From Deltaproteobacteria bacterium (GTDB taxonomy: Bacteria > Desulfobacterota > Desulfobulbia > Desulfobulbales > Desulfurivibrionaceae), in assembly GCA_026388695.1 (NCBI GenBank), contig JAPLJH010000009.1:1-45020 (forward strand): a DNA stretch of 45,020 nt, given 5' to 3'. The notes under the pieces were generated by a model that searched no databases, had not been told where the DNA came from, and worked only from the letters and a program-made list of their open reading frames with translations. This document shows, piece after piece, positions 7,349 through 16,125 of the stretch. Position 1 is the stretch's first letter; every line of letters begins with the position of its first letter. The position numbers were made by a program, and so were the translations under genes.

Positions 7349-8920
7349 CTATTGCTTGCGGCTGCGAAGTTTACGGATCGCCATCACCGCAAAATCTCGA
7401 AACAATCGGGTTGCCTTGATCCGGTTTGAATCAAGTTTTGGCCTGCCCTTTTTCCGATCAAGGTAGATCATGCCGATGGGCTTATCATCAAGGCAGATTG
7501 GAAAAAGATACACCGTCCGGTCTTTCACAAAGAATTTAAGACTTTCAGGAAAGGCATCCGGAGTGTTGGGAGGGATGGCCATGTCCTTGCATGCCTTGAG
7601 AGCCTTGGGGATAATGTAACCACTCGGGGCGAGATCGTGTTCGAATCGAGCGATTCCGGCCGGGTCGATATCGCCCAAACCAAACCGGCCGACCAACACC
7701 CGGCGAGTTGGTTGCACGCTGATCACGGCGAGAAGTACCCTGTCGAAGCCAATACCCCGATAAAGACCCTCCAACAGATTGATATAAAAATCATTGAGGT
7801 TGAATGGCCCCATGAGCGTTTCGGTAATATCATGGATAAAGTCGTTAATGGATTTATCCTGACTGATCGGCAGCTCATCTAGCTCCTGAATACCATCCTC
7901 TGCCTCCTCAGTTTCTTTTCCCCTTTCGCCTGAATCACCCTTTGACTCCGTCTCCTGAACCTTTTTCTTCTTCTTTTTCGCGGCCGACTCAGGATCCTTA
8001 ATAGCCTCTTCAATGCCCCGCAGACGGCTGCGAATCTTCAATTTGGAAAGCCCATATCGGATGGATTCGGAAATGTCTTCGGAGGCCTCCACACTCTTGT
8101 TGACCATCTCAAGGGCTTCTTCCTTGTTAATGGACAACAGCTCGCCATACTGACCGACAAGAGCGTCTATTTCCTTTTCCTCACAGATGTATCCGACAAG
8201 TTTATTGGAAAAATTCGCAATGCTTTTCAGATAGCCAAGGGTGTCATAGCTGTTTTTTGGCTCAGCAGGGTCCGGGTCCATGGAGGCGCTGACTTTATCG
8301 GACAAATTCCAGAAAGTGGCGACCTCTGCCCCTATCCTGTCAAAGGTCAAATCCTCAAGCACCTGCCGGGTGGCTGAATCTTCGGCCATGCCGCCAGCCA
8401 CCTTCTGTTCGATTTCCCGATAGACTTCCGGCAGGTAGATACAGACAATAATCTTGCCGAGATCATGGAGAAGAGCGCAGATAAAGGCCTCCTCGGGCAC
8501 GATATTGATGTTTTTCTCGACAGCCAGGTCGCGGGCCTGCATGGCGCTTAAAAAAGACCGGGTCAGTATCTTGCTGATCCCTTCTTTTTCAACGCCGGTT
8601 TTAAGAAAATCCTCAAACAGGGCAATGGCAGTGGCAAGATCACGGACAGCATCAAAACCAAGAATAGTGACCGCCTTGGATATGGAATTAACCGGACGGC
8701 CGAGGGAGTAATAGGCCGAGTTGACCACCTGGAGAACTTTATTGGTGAGGGAATAATCTTTCAGGATAACCTTGGAGAGCTCGTACGCGGCGCTGCGACT
8801 GCTGTGGGTGAGGGAAATCAGCTCCTGGACATTATGGGACATGGCCGGGAGCTCGCCCATGTTCATTTTTGTAAATATTTCAGCAAGTTTTCCGCTTGAC
8901 GGCGGTGAGGTCTCAGTCAT
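7349..8920 (-). CDS. HDOD-domain signalling protein with GAF-like C-terminus
   Basis: A 523-residue cytoplasmic protein. Residues about 15-220 form an HDOD domain (ELPAMSHNVQELISL, then ALLHDLGKIIV), the HD-fold relative found in many regulatory proteins of Desulfobacterota. A highly charged linker at about 310-350 (AAKKKKKKVQETESKGD) joins it to a C-terminal region (about 355-520) with a GAF-like pattern (LYRGIGFDRVLLAVI, YLFPICLDDKPIGMIYLDR). HDOD proteins usually act as signalling or scaffold modules rather than proven nucleotide hydrolases. The gene is divergent from the FHA/kinase set across a 309-base AT-rich gap, so a regulatory link is possible but unproven. Confidence 0.85.
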   Translation of the reverse strand: MTETSPPSSGKLAEIFTKMNMGELPAMSHNVQELISLTHSSRSAAYELSKVILKDYSLTNKVLQVVNSAYYSLGRPVNSISKAVTILGFDAVRDLATAIALFEDFLKTGVEKEGISKILTRSFLSAMQARDLAVEKNINIVPEEAFICALLHDLGKIIVCIYLPEVYREIEQKVAGGMAEDSATRQVLEDLTFDRIGAEVATFWNLSDKVSASMDPDPAEPKNSYDTLGYLKSIANFSNKLVGYICEEKEIDALVGQYGELLSINKEEALEMVNKSVEASEDISESIRYGLSKLKIRSRLRGIEEAIKDPESAAKKKKKKVQETESKGDSGERGKETEEAEDGIQELDELPISQDKSINDFIHDITETLMGPFNLNDFYINLLEGLYRGIGFDRVLLAVISVQPTRRVLVGRFGLGDIDPAGIARFEHDLAPSGYIIPKALKACKDMAIPPNTPDAFPESLKFFVKDRTVYLFPICLDDKPIGMIYLDRKKGRPKLDSNRIKATRLFRDFAVMAIRKLRSRKQ

Positions 8921-9229
8921 ATGTTTCTATAACCACCCATAATTCGAACAACCCATCCCCCCGCATCACTAACTCTTAAGGTACCACTATAATTATACAA
9001 TATTTATAAAAAAATTCTAAAGGTGTAACGTTTTTTTATTACACCCTTATGTGATATATGATACGTTCATAACAGGCAAGTTAATTTCATGCAACTTTCT
9101 GATATAGTGTAACAAATAGTTTTTTAAAAACGTTTTGCCAGACATAGAGAACATCTCTTTGTCATCTTTCTGCACATGCAGATTCAGGCAAACGACTGAC
9201 AATAAAATGAAGTCCCCCGGAAAAGGACA
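8921..9229. other. AT-rich divergent intergenic region
   Basis: A 309-base gap between the divergent HDOD and FHA genes, markedly richer in A and T than its surroundings. It must hold both promoters. A perfect TATAAT hexamer is present on the minus strand (8992-8997) toward the HDOD gene, without a good -35 box. GTGTAAC occurs twice (9023-9029 and 9106-9112), and the first copy is half of an inverted repeat listed separately. No ORF or RNA gene was recognised. Confidence 0.5.
9022..9045. promoter_or_regulatory. Operator-like inverted repeat GGTGTAA/TTACACC
   Basis: A perfect 7-base inverted repeat (9022-9028 and 9039-9045) separated by a T-rich spacer of ten bases. It lies about 25 bases upstream of the minus-strand TATAAT and 185 bases before the FHA start. 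The half-site recurs at 9106-9112. Two half-sites about one helical turn or more apart suit a dimeric transcription factor. As a terminator it is unlikely, because the T-run lies in the loop and no gene ends here. Confidence 0.35.
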
Positions 9230-9979
9230 ATGATGCAGGACGGAACGATCAATCTTGAGGATTACACCAAATCAGATTGGACCATTATGCTCAATGACCG
9301 GGTTATCACCACTTTTACCACCCATGAAGGCAGTAAGCTCATTATTGGCCGCAGCCCCGATGCAGATGTGGTCATCGACAACACCGCCATATCCAGACAC
9401 CACTCATCTATTGAACTCCGCGATGGCCGCCATTATCTGGCAGATATGAAAAGTACCAACGGCACCACCGTAAATGGAAAAAAAATTGTTTCCAAGGTTC
9501 CGGTAACAGAAAAAGACGTTATTTTCATCGGGAAATTTCGCTTGATCCAGGCGGCAGCGAATGAACAACATGCTTCGTCATCCTACGCCACGGCCATGGA
9601 TATTGATGACGAAGCAACTGTTTTTGTCAGTTCACCCCGACAACAGGTCGCAGCCCAACCCAGCCAGTCCAAATCTCCTTCCACAAATGAGATTTACCGA
9701 CTCACCGTACTTGAAGGCAACGCCTTGCCAACCATGCTCTCTCTTGACGGGAAGAGCAGTGTGAAACTCGGCAAAGACCCTTCCTGCGACATGATCATTC
9801 CCGGCTGGCTGGTCGGCAAAACCCAGTGCTACGTGGTGAGCAAAAAAGATAGATATTACATCGTGCCCCAGCGTTCGTGGACAAACACCCGCCTCAACGA
9901 TGTCATCATCAAAGAAGAACGCCTCTTACGCAAAGGCGATATGATTCAGATCAAGAGCGTAAAAATCAGGTTCAATTAA
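9230..9979 (+). CDS. Double FHA-domain protein
   Basis: A 249-residue protein with two forkhead-associated domains. The first (about residues 35-110) keeps the phosphothreonine-binding residues: IGRSPDADVVID with R41, ISRHH with S55 and STNGT at 75-79. The second (about 160-249) has the fold signature (KLGKDPSCDMII...TNTRLND) but lacks the Ser-x-x-His element, so it may not bind phosphopeptide. ATG 9230 follows AAGGA; ATG 9233 is an alternative. The kinase gene starts eight bases after the stop. The protein probably recognises the kinase's autophosphorylated form or its substrates. Confidence 0.9.
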   Translation: MMQDGTINLEDYTKSDWTIMLNDRVITTFTTHEGSKLIIGRSPDADVVIDNTAISRHHSSIELRDGRHYLADMKSTNGTTVNGKKIVSKVPVTEKDVIFIGKFRLIQAAANEQHASSSYATAMDIDDEATVFVSSPRQQVAAQPSQSKSPSTNEIYRLTVLEGNALPTMLSLDGKSSVKLGKDPSCDMIIPGWLVGKTQCYVVSKKDRYYIVPQRSWTNTRLNDVIIKEERLLRKGDMIQIKSVKIRFN

Positions 9980-9987
9980 TCACCCGG

Positions 9988-12426
9988 ATGCTTTCCAAAC
10001 TCTTTGATCAAATAGACAAGTGGAAAAAAGGCGCCTCCCCCGGCATCCCAGGTGAAGCATCCACCAAAGCCCGCCAGCCTTCCCTCTCTCCTGAAATTCC
10101 TCAGGTACCTACCTGGGCTCCTGGAGATACCATTCTTAACCGTTATCATATCGAACAGGTTATGTCGGGATCCATGGGGAACGTTTACATCTCCGAGCAT
10201 CTCGGTTGGAAAATAAAGGTCGCGATCAAAGCTCCCCGGCCTGAAGTCCTTGCCGACCGTGAAGGCATGCGCCGGATACTCAAAGAAGCCAACAGCTGGG
10301 TCAGGATGGGCATGCATCCCAACGTCGCTTCCTGTTTTTATGTTCTTGGCATCAACAAGATCCCCCATCTTTTCATCGAATTTGTCGATGGCGGGAATCT
10401 TTCCGACTGGATCAAGGCCGGTCGCTGCAGAAACCTCCGCACCGCCCTCTCTCTTGCCATTCAATTCTGTCACGGCATGGAATTTACCCACCAACGGGGC
10501 ATTATCCATCGCGATATCAAACCCCAAAATATTCTGATCACCAAAAACTCCTTGTTAAAAATAACCGATTTCGGCATTCTCCTTGCCCATGGGGATACAG
10601 AAAAAGGCGACGGCCAGGTTCCTGATGTTGACCCGACAGATCATGAAGCCACCATCGGTTTTCGGGGAACCCTCGGCTACGCATCCCCAGAACAACTACG
10701 CAACGCCCACACGGTTGACCTGCGGACGGATATCTTCTCATTTGGCCTGTGTCTCTGGGTTATGCTCTGCGGCAAGAAGCCATTTACCAACAATACCTTA
10801 GAACATAAAATACCCGCCCCGACTCCGGCTGCACCGGACATCAAATTTTCCGCAGGGCTCAAAGCTATTTTACGCAAAAGCGTTGCCTACAATCCCGACG
10901 ACCGCTATCAAAATTTTGCCGAGATGCGGGAAGCCCTGAACGGGGCTTACACTGCGGCCTTTAACACCTCCTGCCCCTACGCGGAGCTCAGCAATATCGA
11001 TCTCAGGGCAGACGGCCTTAACAACAGAGCTGTCTCCCTCTTTGAACTGGGAGAAAGCAAAGAGGCTGCCGCCTGTCTTAACAAGACCCTTGACGTCAAT
11101 GAAATGCTCCCCGAAGCGGTTTATAATATGATTCTGCTCAACTGGCGCTCGGGAACAAAAGCAGGGAAAATTATCCGGCAGATTGAAACAGCCAAAAAAC
11201 GTGGCGCCACAACGCCTTGGCTCACCGAGATGGAGGCTGCGGTCAAACGCAGCATGGTGGCTGACAACGTCGAGCTTGAAAAGCAGCAATTTCCAGAATT
11301 CCGCCTGTGTACCCCAAAAAACTCCCTGGAAATTTTCCGCGAAGGGCAACTCCATTTCTCTGTGCAGCGCAACATCCTCGACCACTTGGACAATAAACGC
11401 TATGGCCCATGCCATGACATCCTGATGACGGCATGGAAAAACAGCAGCTACAAAAAAGACAAAGTTTTCAATATGGTCTATCATCGACTGTTGTTGGTCG
11501 GCAAAAAAAAGAAAGTGCTGGGAGTCCAGCGTTTTCTGACTTTGAACGGTGATGAAGGGCCGACAACACATCTGGCCCATATCCCGAATACAAAGAAATT
11601 TGTTGCCGCCGGCCCCAAGGGAAAAATAATCCTTCACGACCTGGGTGCCTCCTCACAGCATGGCCTTGTCTTGGGGAAAGACGGCAGTGCTATTTCCGCG
11701 CTGGCTATCTGTCCCCGGAGTAATTTTATCGCCGTAGGCGCACAGGATGGAACCGTCTGCCTTTTTTCCACAAAAACCGGTACCCTGGAATCAAGGGAGC
11801 CTGCCCATAATGGCCCGGTGCATGCTTTAGCCTTCAACGAAGATGGCCGCTACCTTGCATCCGGCGGCGCAGACGGCATCATGAAAATACGCAAACTCGG
11901 CACCGGCCCGGAAATGTCCACCTCAATCAAGGAAGGCGGCTCTGTCCGCGCCATTACCTATACGACTAGTGGTTTAAATCTGGTAACCGGGAGCGAAGAC
12001 GGCTCTGTCCGCTTCTGGGACACAAACGGCAAAGAATGCACGCGAATCATTGAAGCCCATGCCATGCCGGTTATCGCCCTGGCAAATTCATCTGATGGCC
12101 AGCGCTTTGTTTCCGCTGGCACCGACCGTCACCTCAAAGTATGGGAGCACAAGACCGGACGCTGCCTCAAATCGATCAAAGCCCATGATGAAACCATTTC
12201 TTCCGCTTTGTTTCTCCAGGACAACCAAACCCTGATCTCCGGCTGCGAAGATGACATCATCAAACTTTGGGACAGTAACAGTGGGGAATGCCTTGCCATT
12301 CTTGACGGCAGAGGCGATGGCATTTACAGCCTTGCCCATGGACCAAAGCCCCACACCTTTCTTGCCGGGAGAAAAGACGGGGCTATTGTTTTTTGGATGG
12401 TAATCTACCAACTTGATTTTGAGTAA
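9988..12426 (+). CDS. Ser/Thr protein kinase with C-terminal WD40 propeller
   Basis: An 812-residue protein. The Hanks-type kinase domain (about 50-310) has a glycine loop GSMGNVY (61-67), Lys81 in VAIK, Glu100, catalytic HRDIKPQN (174-181) and DFG (194-196), so it should be active. A helical TPR-like stretch (NRAVSLFELGESKEAAACL) follows. Seven WD40-type repeats from about residue 520 to the end (for example VHALAFNEDGRYLASGG, SVRFWD, HLKVWE, IIKLWD) probably form a closed propeller for partner binding. There is no transmembrane segment. The start at 9988 is chosen because the longer frame overlaps the FHA gene. It lies between an FHA protein and a PP2C phosphatase, so the three should form one circuit. 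Confidence 0.93.
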   Translation: MLSKLFDQIDKWKKGASPGIPGEASTKARQPSLSPEIPQVPTWAPGDTILNRYHIEQVMSGSMGNVYISEHLGWKIKVAIKAPRPEVLADREGMRRILKEANSWVRMGMHPNVASCFYVLGINKIPHLFIEFVDGGNLSDWIKAGRCRNLRTALSLAIQFCHGMEFTHQRGIIHRDIKPQNILITKNSLLKITDFGILLAHGDTEKGDGQVPDVDPTDHEATIGFRGTLGYASPEQLRNAHTVDLRTDIFSFGLCLWVMLCGKKPFTNNTLEHKIPAPTPAAPDIKFSAGLKAILRKSVAYNPDDRYQNFAEMREALNGAYTAAFNTSCPYAELSNIDLRADGLNNRAVSLFELGESKEAAACLNKTLDVNEMLPEAVYNMILLNWRSGTKAGKIIRQIETAKKRGATTPWLTEMEAAVKRSMVADNVELEKQQFPEFRLCTPKNSLEIFREGQLHFSVQRNILDHLDNKRYGPCHDILMTAWKNSSYKKDKVFNMVYHRLLLVGKKKKVLGVQRFLTLNGDEGPTTHLAHIPNTKKFVAAGPKGKIILHDLGASSQHGLVLGKDGSAISALAICPRSNFIAVGAQDGTVCLFSTKTGTLESREPAHNGPVHALAFNEDGRYLASGGADGIMKIRKLGTGPEMSTSIKEGGSVRAITYTTSGLNLVTGSEDGSVRFWDTNGKECTRIIEAHAMPVIALANSSDGQRFVSAGTDRHLKVWEHKTGRCLKSIKAHDETISSALFLQDNQTLISGCEDDIIKLWDSNSGECLAILDGRGDGIYSLAHGPKPHTFLAGRKDGAIVFWMVIYQLDFE

Positions 12427-12457
12427 TTTCCCCGGCCGGGAATGCAACAGGACATTC

Positions 12458-13225
12458 ATGATGTTCAGTTTTTTCAAAAAAATCTGCAAAAGTAAGCCCC
12501 GAGCCATTTCTTTTTATGGACGCACGGACACCGGAATGGTCCGCGACCATAACGAAGACAGCTTTTGCTCTCTGCGCAACCGGCGTCTTTTCGTAGTTGC
12601 CGATGGCATGGGTGGCCATAATGCGGGCGAGGTCGCCAGCAGCCTGGCCATCGAATCCCTGCTCGAATTCCTCTCGGAAGAAAAAATCAAGGAAATCCAC
12701 GGCAACGACGCTGAAATCCACCAGAGTATGCTGGCGGCCTTCAGCCATGCCAATCAGGCCGTAATGGCCAAAGCCGCCAGTGACGAGACCATGCTGGGCA
12801 TGGGCTGCACCATGGTCGCCTGCCTTCTTGACGAAAATCGCCTCCACACCTGCCACGTCGGGGATGCGCGCTGTTACCTCGCCGAAAAAGGCAGCCTGGA
12901 ACAGATCACCACCGATCATACCACGGTAGCATACATCCACAGAACCGATGCCAACAACAAGGATATCCAGGTCCCGCGCCATGTGGTAACGAGAGCCATC
13001 GGCTTCCATACCCTTGAGGGGCCGGAATACCACAAAAATATTTTGCGGCCCGGAAGCAGGGTGCTTCTCTGTTCCGACGGCCTATGGAACATGGTTGACC
13101 ACACCCGGATTGAGCAAATCCTCCTCAATTCTTCCACCCCGGAAAAAGCCAGCGAAACTCTGGTCACGGCAGCCAATGAGCAAGGCGGGCGCGACAACAT
13201 CACTGCCCTGGTAATCTTTTATTAA
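12458..13225 (+). CDS. PP2C-family Ser/Thr phosphatase
   Basis: A 255-residue phosphatase with the PP2C/PPM metal-binding motifs: RDHNEDS (D34), ADGMGGH (D49 and following Gly), HVGDARCYL, CSDGLWNM and GGRDNITALVI near the C-terminus. It should remove phosphate from the kinase upstream and from its substrates, acting as the off-switch. ATG 12458 is preceded by AGGA; ATG 12461 is one codon on. The stop of the kinase lies 31 bases upstream and the next gene starts 11 bases downstream, so all belong to one apparent operon. Confidence 0.95.
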   Translation: MMFSFFKKICKSKPRAISFYGRTDTGMVRDHNEDSFCSLRNRRLFVVADGMGGHNAGEVASSLAIESLLEFLSEEKIKEIHGNDAEIHQSMLAAFSHANQAVMAKAASDETMLGMGCTMVACLLDENRLHTCHVGDARCYLAEKGSLEQITTDHTTVAYIHRTDANNKDIQVPRHVVTRAIGFHTLEGPEYHKNILRPGSRVLLCSDGLWNMVDHTRIEQILLNSSTPEKASETLVTAANEQGGRDNITALVIFY

Positions 13226-13236
13226 CGCGAGAGACA

Positions 13237-13827
13237 ATGTCTGCCCAGCACAACAACCAGAATACCCTTGAAAACATCGCCGCCGACCTCACGGCCCTGG
13301 CCAATGATCTTGCCCAGGGAAAACTCCGGGTTGGCAATCGACTTGTCGCCATAGGAAACCCACTGTTCATCAAAACCAAGCAGAAGATCACGGGCGACAC
13401 CGCATATTTCACCCTGTCTTTTCAAGTGCCTCTCAGGGATTCGGATAGGGAGGACTTGCTGACGGCCAGCCAGAAAGATATCCCGGAAAAACCGTACCAG
13501 GACAAGCATGACAAGGGGTTGCGATTGCAGGGGCGACCACCGGAGGGGAAAAAAATAAAAAAAGAGATTACCCGCCTCTGGAAAAGCGTTTTCAAAAATC
13601 TTGAACAGGGCCAGGCTCCCACTCCTGCCGAAGAAAAATCCCTTATTTCCGCCTTTGAGAACTATACCGCCTTCACAGAACCGGCCTGGCATGAAGACTG
13701 GCTTACATGTTTCACGATCCTGCGGGAGGCCTTGATCTGTGCCCGCAATGGCGATATGTCCAAAGCTCTGGAACATGCCGCCGAAGTGAACGCCCTCACC
13801 AAGACCTGCCACAAAAAACATAAATAG
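13237..13827 (+). CDS. XXXCH-type protein of unknown function
   Basis: A 196-residue protein. The first part (TLENIAADLTALANDLAQG KLRVGNRLV) resembles small amphi-Trp-type domains. The last 45 residues are helical and end in TKTCHKKHK, the terminal Cys-His pattern that gives the XXXCH domain its name. From memory, XXXCH and amphi-Trp domains occur in sulfate reducers, some in the so-called GAK gene set, with no proven function. The single Cys-His recalls a haem or metal site but lacks the first Cys of CxxCH. It sits between the PP2C phosphatase and a DUF3786 gene, nine bases from the latter, so a role in the kinase circuit is possible. Confidence 0.65.
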   Translation: MSAQHNNQNTLENIAADLTALANDLAQGKLRVGNRLVAIGNPLFIKTKQKITGDTAYFTLSFQVPLRDSDREDLLTASQKDIPEKPYQDKHDKGLRLQGRPPEGKKIKKEITRLWKSVFKNLEQGQAPTPAEEKSLISAFENYTAFTEPAWHEDWLTCFTILREALICARNGDMSKALEHAAEVNALTKTCHKKHK

Positions 13828-13835
13828 CCGTTTCC

Positions 13836-14639
13836 ATGAACCCCTACGAGATTGTCAAACGAACCCCAAAGACCAACTGCGCCCAATGCGGCTACCCAAC
13901 CTGCCTTGCCTTTTCCGCGGCTGTCGCCAAAAGTGGCGAGGACTTTGGCAAATGCCCTTATCTCGACACCTCCGGCCTGGATGTTGCACAAAAACAAGGC
14001 CCTGCTGCTCTTGAGGAACTTTCCGGTCAACGCGATCTTACCCTTATAGAACACCTTAAAGAGAAAATCTCCGCCCTAGATTTCACCCGTATTGCCGCCC
14101 CCTTGGGCGCCACCCTCTGTGGCGAAGACGACCAAACCCTGTCGTTTCCGTTTCTTGCCCAGGAAGTGCTCCTGAGCAAGCAAGGAATTCTCCTGAACGG
14201 CTGTACACCCGATGACCCTAGGGACCAAATCCTGATCTACAATTACATCCACTCCCAAGGCGGTGCCGATCCTGCCTTGGACTGGATCGGGCTGGAAACC
14301 CTACCCAACTCGATTTCGAAAGTAATAACCCTTGCCACCTATTGCGAAAACCGATTGGCGGAACTCTTCACGCATCTTCCTGTCGAAACCATCAGCTCGG
14401 CGTGCAACCGGTTAGGAGGCATTGCGCGCCCAACGCCATCCGCCACGCTCGGCTGCATCATCCCGGTCCTGCCCAAGATTCCGCAATATCTTGTCTACTG
14501 GCAGGAAGAACCCGAAGACGGGTTTCCCGCCAAGGTCAAGATCCTGTTTGATCGCCAGGTTATGAATTTTCTCGACCTGGAATCCCTGATCTTTTCGGCG
14601 GAACGTTTGACAGAACGCCTTGCCGTCCTGCTGGCCTAA
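13836..14639 (+). CDS. DUF3786 protein with N-terminal Fe-S motif
   Basis: A 267-residue protein. The N-terminus carries the cysteine pattern NCAQCGYPTCLAF...GKCPYL, closely resembling the [4Fe-4S] motif of the CdhE/AcsC corrinoid Fe-S protein subunit and RnfB-type proteins. The rest matches the DUF3786 family (ILLNGCTPDDPRDQILIYNYI), which is common in Desulfobacterota and methanogens and often annotated as Fe-S cluster protein. Its biochemical role is not known; a redox or corrinoid-related function is inference. No ribosome-binding site is obvious at ATG 13836, which suggests coupling to the gene nine bases upstream. Confidence 0.8.
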   Translation: MNPYEIVKRTPKTNCAQCGYPTCLAFSAAVAKSGEDFGKCPYLDTSGLDVAQKQGPAALEELSGQRDLTLIEHLKEKISALDFTRIAAPLGATLCGEDDQTLSFPFLAQEVLLSKQGILLNGCTPDDPRDQILIYNYIHSQGGADPALDWIGLETLPNSISKVITLATYCENRLAELFTHLPVETISSACNRLGGIARPTPSATLGCIIPVLPKIPQYLVYWQEEPEDGFPAKVKILFDRQVMNFLDLESLIFSAERLTERLAVLLA

Positions 14640-14762
14640 AAAGCCGGAGCGTTTGCACCCTACTTGGCCGCATGATCTGCTGATGACTTTCCTGTAAATT
14701 CCTGGCATACTATTTTCTTGAAATCGATTTTCCCATCCTCTCCACCAGCCAGATAAAGAATC

Positions 14763-16091
14763 ATGGCCCGACAACCCGCCACCCACACCGCCCCCTTGGC
14801 AGAACGCCTGCGTCCGCAAACGATAGATGATTTTGTCGGGCAAAAACAGCTGCTGGGCGAGGACAAGCTCCTTAGTCGGCTCATCCACCAGAGATACCTG
14901 CCCTCCCTTGTCCTCTGGGGCCCGCCCGGCACCGGTAAAACCACCCTGGCCCGGATTCTTGCCCAAACAACCGGGGCTGATTTTTCTTTCTTTTCCGCAG
15001 TTCTGTCCGGGGTCAAGGAGATTCGGGAAATAGTGGCCCAGGCCCAGGCGGCCAAGGAAGAACGCAACACCGCCACCATTGTCTTTGTAGATGAAATCCA
15101 TCGCTTCAACAAAAGCCAGCAGGACGCCTTTCTCCCCCACGTGGAAAGCGGCCTGTTGACCCTGATCGGCGCGACCACCGAGAATCCCTCGTTCCACGTT
15201 ATCGCGCCCCTTCTCTCCCGCTGCCGGGTTCTGGTCCTTGACCCCTTGAGCCCGGACGACTTACAGACCATTCTCCAACGGGCCATCACCGACAAGGACC
15301 AGGGGCTGGGCTCCTGGCAGATATCTCTTGCGCCGGAGGCTGCCGCCCACCTGGCCAGGATTGCCGACGGCGACGCGCGCAGCCTGCTGAACAGCTTGGA
15401 AATCGCCGCCAATCTCGCCGAACCGGATGCCACGGGCACGCGGCAGATAACCCTGGCCACGGTGGAAGAAGCCATCCAGCGCAAAAGCCTGCGCTATGAT
15501 GCGGATGGCGAGGAGCATTACAATCTGATTTCGGCCTTGCACAAAAGCCTGCGGGACAGCGATCCAGACGGAGCCCTGTACTGGCTGTGCCGGATGCTCG
15601 CCGCCGGGGAGGAACCCCTGTATGTGCTCCGCCGCCTGATCCGTTTTGCCTCGGAGGACATCGGCAACGCGGACCCGCAGGCCCTCATGGTTGCCATAAA
15701 CGCCAGGAACTCGTATCAGACCCTAGGCAGCCCGGAGGGAGAACTGGCCCTTGCCCAGGCCGTCACCTATCTTGCCACCGCCCCCAAGAGCAATGCCGTC
15801 TATGCCGCCTACAACACCGTGATGCAGGAGATCAGACGCACAGGCAGCCTGCCGGTGCCGCTCCATCTCCGCAACGCGCCAACTGCGTTGATGAAGGACC
15901 TCGGCTATGGCCAGGGCTATCAGTATGCCCACGATGATTCCCATGCCCTGGTGGATCAGCACCATTTACCGGCTGAACTTAAGGGAAAAACCTATTATCA
16001 GCCAACCAATCGAGGATATGAAGCGGTTATCCGGGATCGGCTGGGCAAATGGCGACAGCTGCTGCGGGATCGCAAAAAACAATCCGCCTGA
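14763..16091 (+). CDS. rarA: Replication-associated recombination protein A (AAA+ ATPase)
   Basis: A 442-residue AAA+ ATPase of normal RarA/MgsA length. Walker A is GPPGTGKT (53-60), Walker B VFVDEIHRFNK (from 107), sensor 1 IGATTENPS, and a C-terminal tetramerisation region ends in YYQPTNRGYE. RarA clears or restarts stalled replication forks and interacts with clamp loader and SSB. It follows DUF3786 after a 123-base gap and precedes the cytochrome by 34 bases. Confidence 0.96.
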   Translation: MARQPATHTAPLAERLRPQTIDDFVGQKQLLGEDKLLSRLIHQRYLPSLVLWGPPGTGKTTLARILAQTTGADFSFFSAVLSGVKEIREIVAQAQAAKEERNTATIVFVDEIHRFNKSQQDAFLPHVESGLLTLIGATTENPSFHVIAPLLSRCRVLVLDPLSPDDLQTILQRAITDKDQGLGSWQISLAPEAAAHLARIADGDARSLLNSLEIAANLAEPDATGTRQITLATVEEAIQRKSLRYDADGEEHYNLISALHKSLRDSDPDGALYWLCRMLAAGEEPLYVLRRLIRFASEDIGNADPQALMVAINARNSYQTLGSPEGELALAQAVTYLATAPKSNAVYAAYNTVMQEIRRTGSLPVPLHLRNAPTALMKDLGYGQGYQYAHDDSHALVDQHHLPAELKGKTYYQPTNRGYEAVIRDRLGKWRQLLRDRKKQSA

Positions 16092-16125
16092 TCCTTTTTC
16101 AGGCAACTATTTAGATCAGGAGCAC

